A stretch of DNA of 15,049 bases from Bacteroidia bacterium (lineage in GTDB: Bacteria; Bacteroidota; Bacteroidia; Bacteroidales; Rikenellaceae). Location: contig BNXD01000036.1 of NCBI GenBank assembly GCA_025999315.1, positions 1 to 15,049 of the forward strand, in the 5' to 3' direction. Made by a program: the position numbers and the translations under genes. This document shows positions 14,176 through 15,049 of the stretch, piece by piece; positions within the stretch are counted from its first letter, which is position 1, and each line of letters starts with the position of its first letter. The notes beneath the pieces were generated by a model that saw nothing but the letters and a program-made list of their open reading frames with translations, was not told the origin of the DNA and did not search any database.

Positions 14176-15049
14176 ATGTTTCTTTGCAAGCAATCATGGC
14201 GGTGGTATGGGCCCAATGACCCTGTCAGTCTGTGGGATATACGTCAGGCGGGAGCGACGGACGTGGTAACGGCGCTGCACCATATCCCCAACGGCGAGGT
14301 GTGGACCCTCGAAGAGATCAGAAAACGCCAACAGACGGTCGCCGAGGCGGGCCTGGTGTGGAGCGTGGTCGAGAGCGTGCCGGTGCACGAGCATATCAAG
14401 ACCCGCGAGGGGGATTTCGAGCGTTATATCGACAACTACAAACAGTCGGTGCGCAACCTGGCCGAGTGCGGCATCCGCACGATAACCTACAACTTCATGC
14501 CGGTGCTCGACTGGACGCGCACCGATCTGGCCTATGAGCTGCCAGACCGTTCGCGCGCCCTGCGCTTTGAGCGGGCGGCATTCGTGGCCTTCGACCTGTT
14601 TATCCTCAAGCGTCCGGGGGCCGAGAGCGACTATACCCCCGACGAGCGCGAAAAGGCGCGCATACGTTTCGAGGCGATGAGCGAGCAGGAGCGCAATACC
14701 CTTACACGCAACATGATAGCCGGACTGCCCGGAGCCGAGGAAAGTTTCTCGGTCGAGCAGTTCCGTCAGGCGCTGGAGCGTTACCGCGGGATCGACGCCG
14801 AGACGCTGCGCGGCAATCTTGTCGCGTTTTTGCAGCAGGTGTGTCCGGTGGCCGACCAGGCGGGGGTGGAGATGGTGATCCACCCCGACGACCCGCCCTA
14901 CCCGATCCTCGGGCTGCCGCGCATCATGTCGACAGCCGACGATTTTCGCCGTCTGATCGAGGCCGTGCCCAATCCGAGCAACGGTTTGTGTCTCTGCACC
15001 GGATCGTTCGGCGTGCGGTCGGACAACGAGCTGGCGGCCATGATGGAGG
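14176..15049 (+). CDS. Mannonate dehydratase UxuA (3' end outside the window)
   Basis: UxuA dehydrates D-mannonate to 2-keto-3-deoxygluconate in cytoplasmic hexuronate (glucuronate) degradation; family members use a divalent metal. The 291 residues present begin [19 protein letters not shown] and contain the family N-terminal motif WRWYGPND (8-15), [10 protein letters not shown] (34-43), the central motif [16 protein letters not shown] and CLCTGSFG near the window edge. Full-length members are around 390-400 residues, so roughly the last quarter is missing here. The start is supported by the promoter 24 bases upstream and by the WRWYGPND position. No other uronate-pathway gene is in view; any partner genes would lie downstream of the window. 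Confidence 0.94.
   Translation, partial: MFLCKQSWRWYGPNDPVSLWDIRQAGATDVVTALHHIPNGEVWTLEEIRKRQQTVAEAGLVWSVVESVPVHEHIKTREGDFERYIDNYKQSVRNLAECGIRTITYNFMPVLDWTRTDLAYELPDRSRALRFERAAFVAFDLFILKRPGAESDYTPDEREKARIRFEAMSEQERNTLTRNMIAGLPGAEESFSVEQFRQALERYRGIDAETLRGNLVAFLQQVCPVADQAGVEMVIHPDDPPYPILGLPRIMSTADDFRRLIEAVPNPSNGLCLCTGSFGVRSDNELAAMME

Overview
The window looks like a chromosomal segment of a GC-rich member of the Bacteroidota, probably Bacteroidales of the Alistipes/Rikenellaceae kind. The supports are the Bacteroidota-type promoter boxes (TAnnTTTG), the near absence of Shine-Dalgarno sequences, the tandem periplasmic peptidyl-prolyl isomerase (PPIase) genes, and a SUF iron-sulfur cluster locus of the sufB-sufC-sufD-sufS type. 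The genus is an inference from overall flavour, not from a marker gene.

Layout. Positions 1-348 hold no gene. They contain a run of five stem-loops and an AT-rich repeat found again downstream of sufD. A co-directional plus-strand block follows: a SurA/PrsA-like lipoprotein (349-1218), a two-parvulin SurA-like PPIase (1215-2603), sufB, sufC and sufD (2624-6177), a 367-bp repeat-rich gap with a G-quadruplex motif, a membrane protein with DKNYY-like repeats (6545-7915) whose stop codon overlaps the start of sufS (7915-9165), and thymidylate kinase (9289-9975). SufBCD is the cluster-assembly scaffold with its ATPase, and SufS supplies sulfur from cysteine. The membrane protein sits inside this functional set and appears translationally coupled to sufS.

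On the minus strand lie an MscS-type channel (10139-11062), an AT-rich island (about 11063-12420) and a CCA-adding-enzyme-like nucleotidyltransferase (12489-13907). The island carries an intact KilA-N-domain gene. Fifteen bases downstream is a decayed gene beginning with a recognisable TIR domain (two in-frame TAA stops) that ends in a winged-helix-like tail. Just upstream is a start-less remnant of a third gene. A degenerate array of roughly 17-bp repeats bridges the island and the last codons of the nucleotidyltransferase gene. I read this as the eroded remains of a horizontally acquired, defence-type operon, and it is the most interesting part of the window.

The right end holds a divergent intergenic region with a 173-bp element bounded by 27-bp inverted repeats. 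A good Bacteroidota promoter then precedes mannonate dehydratase (uxuA), which runs off the window.
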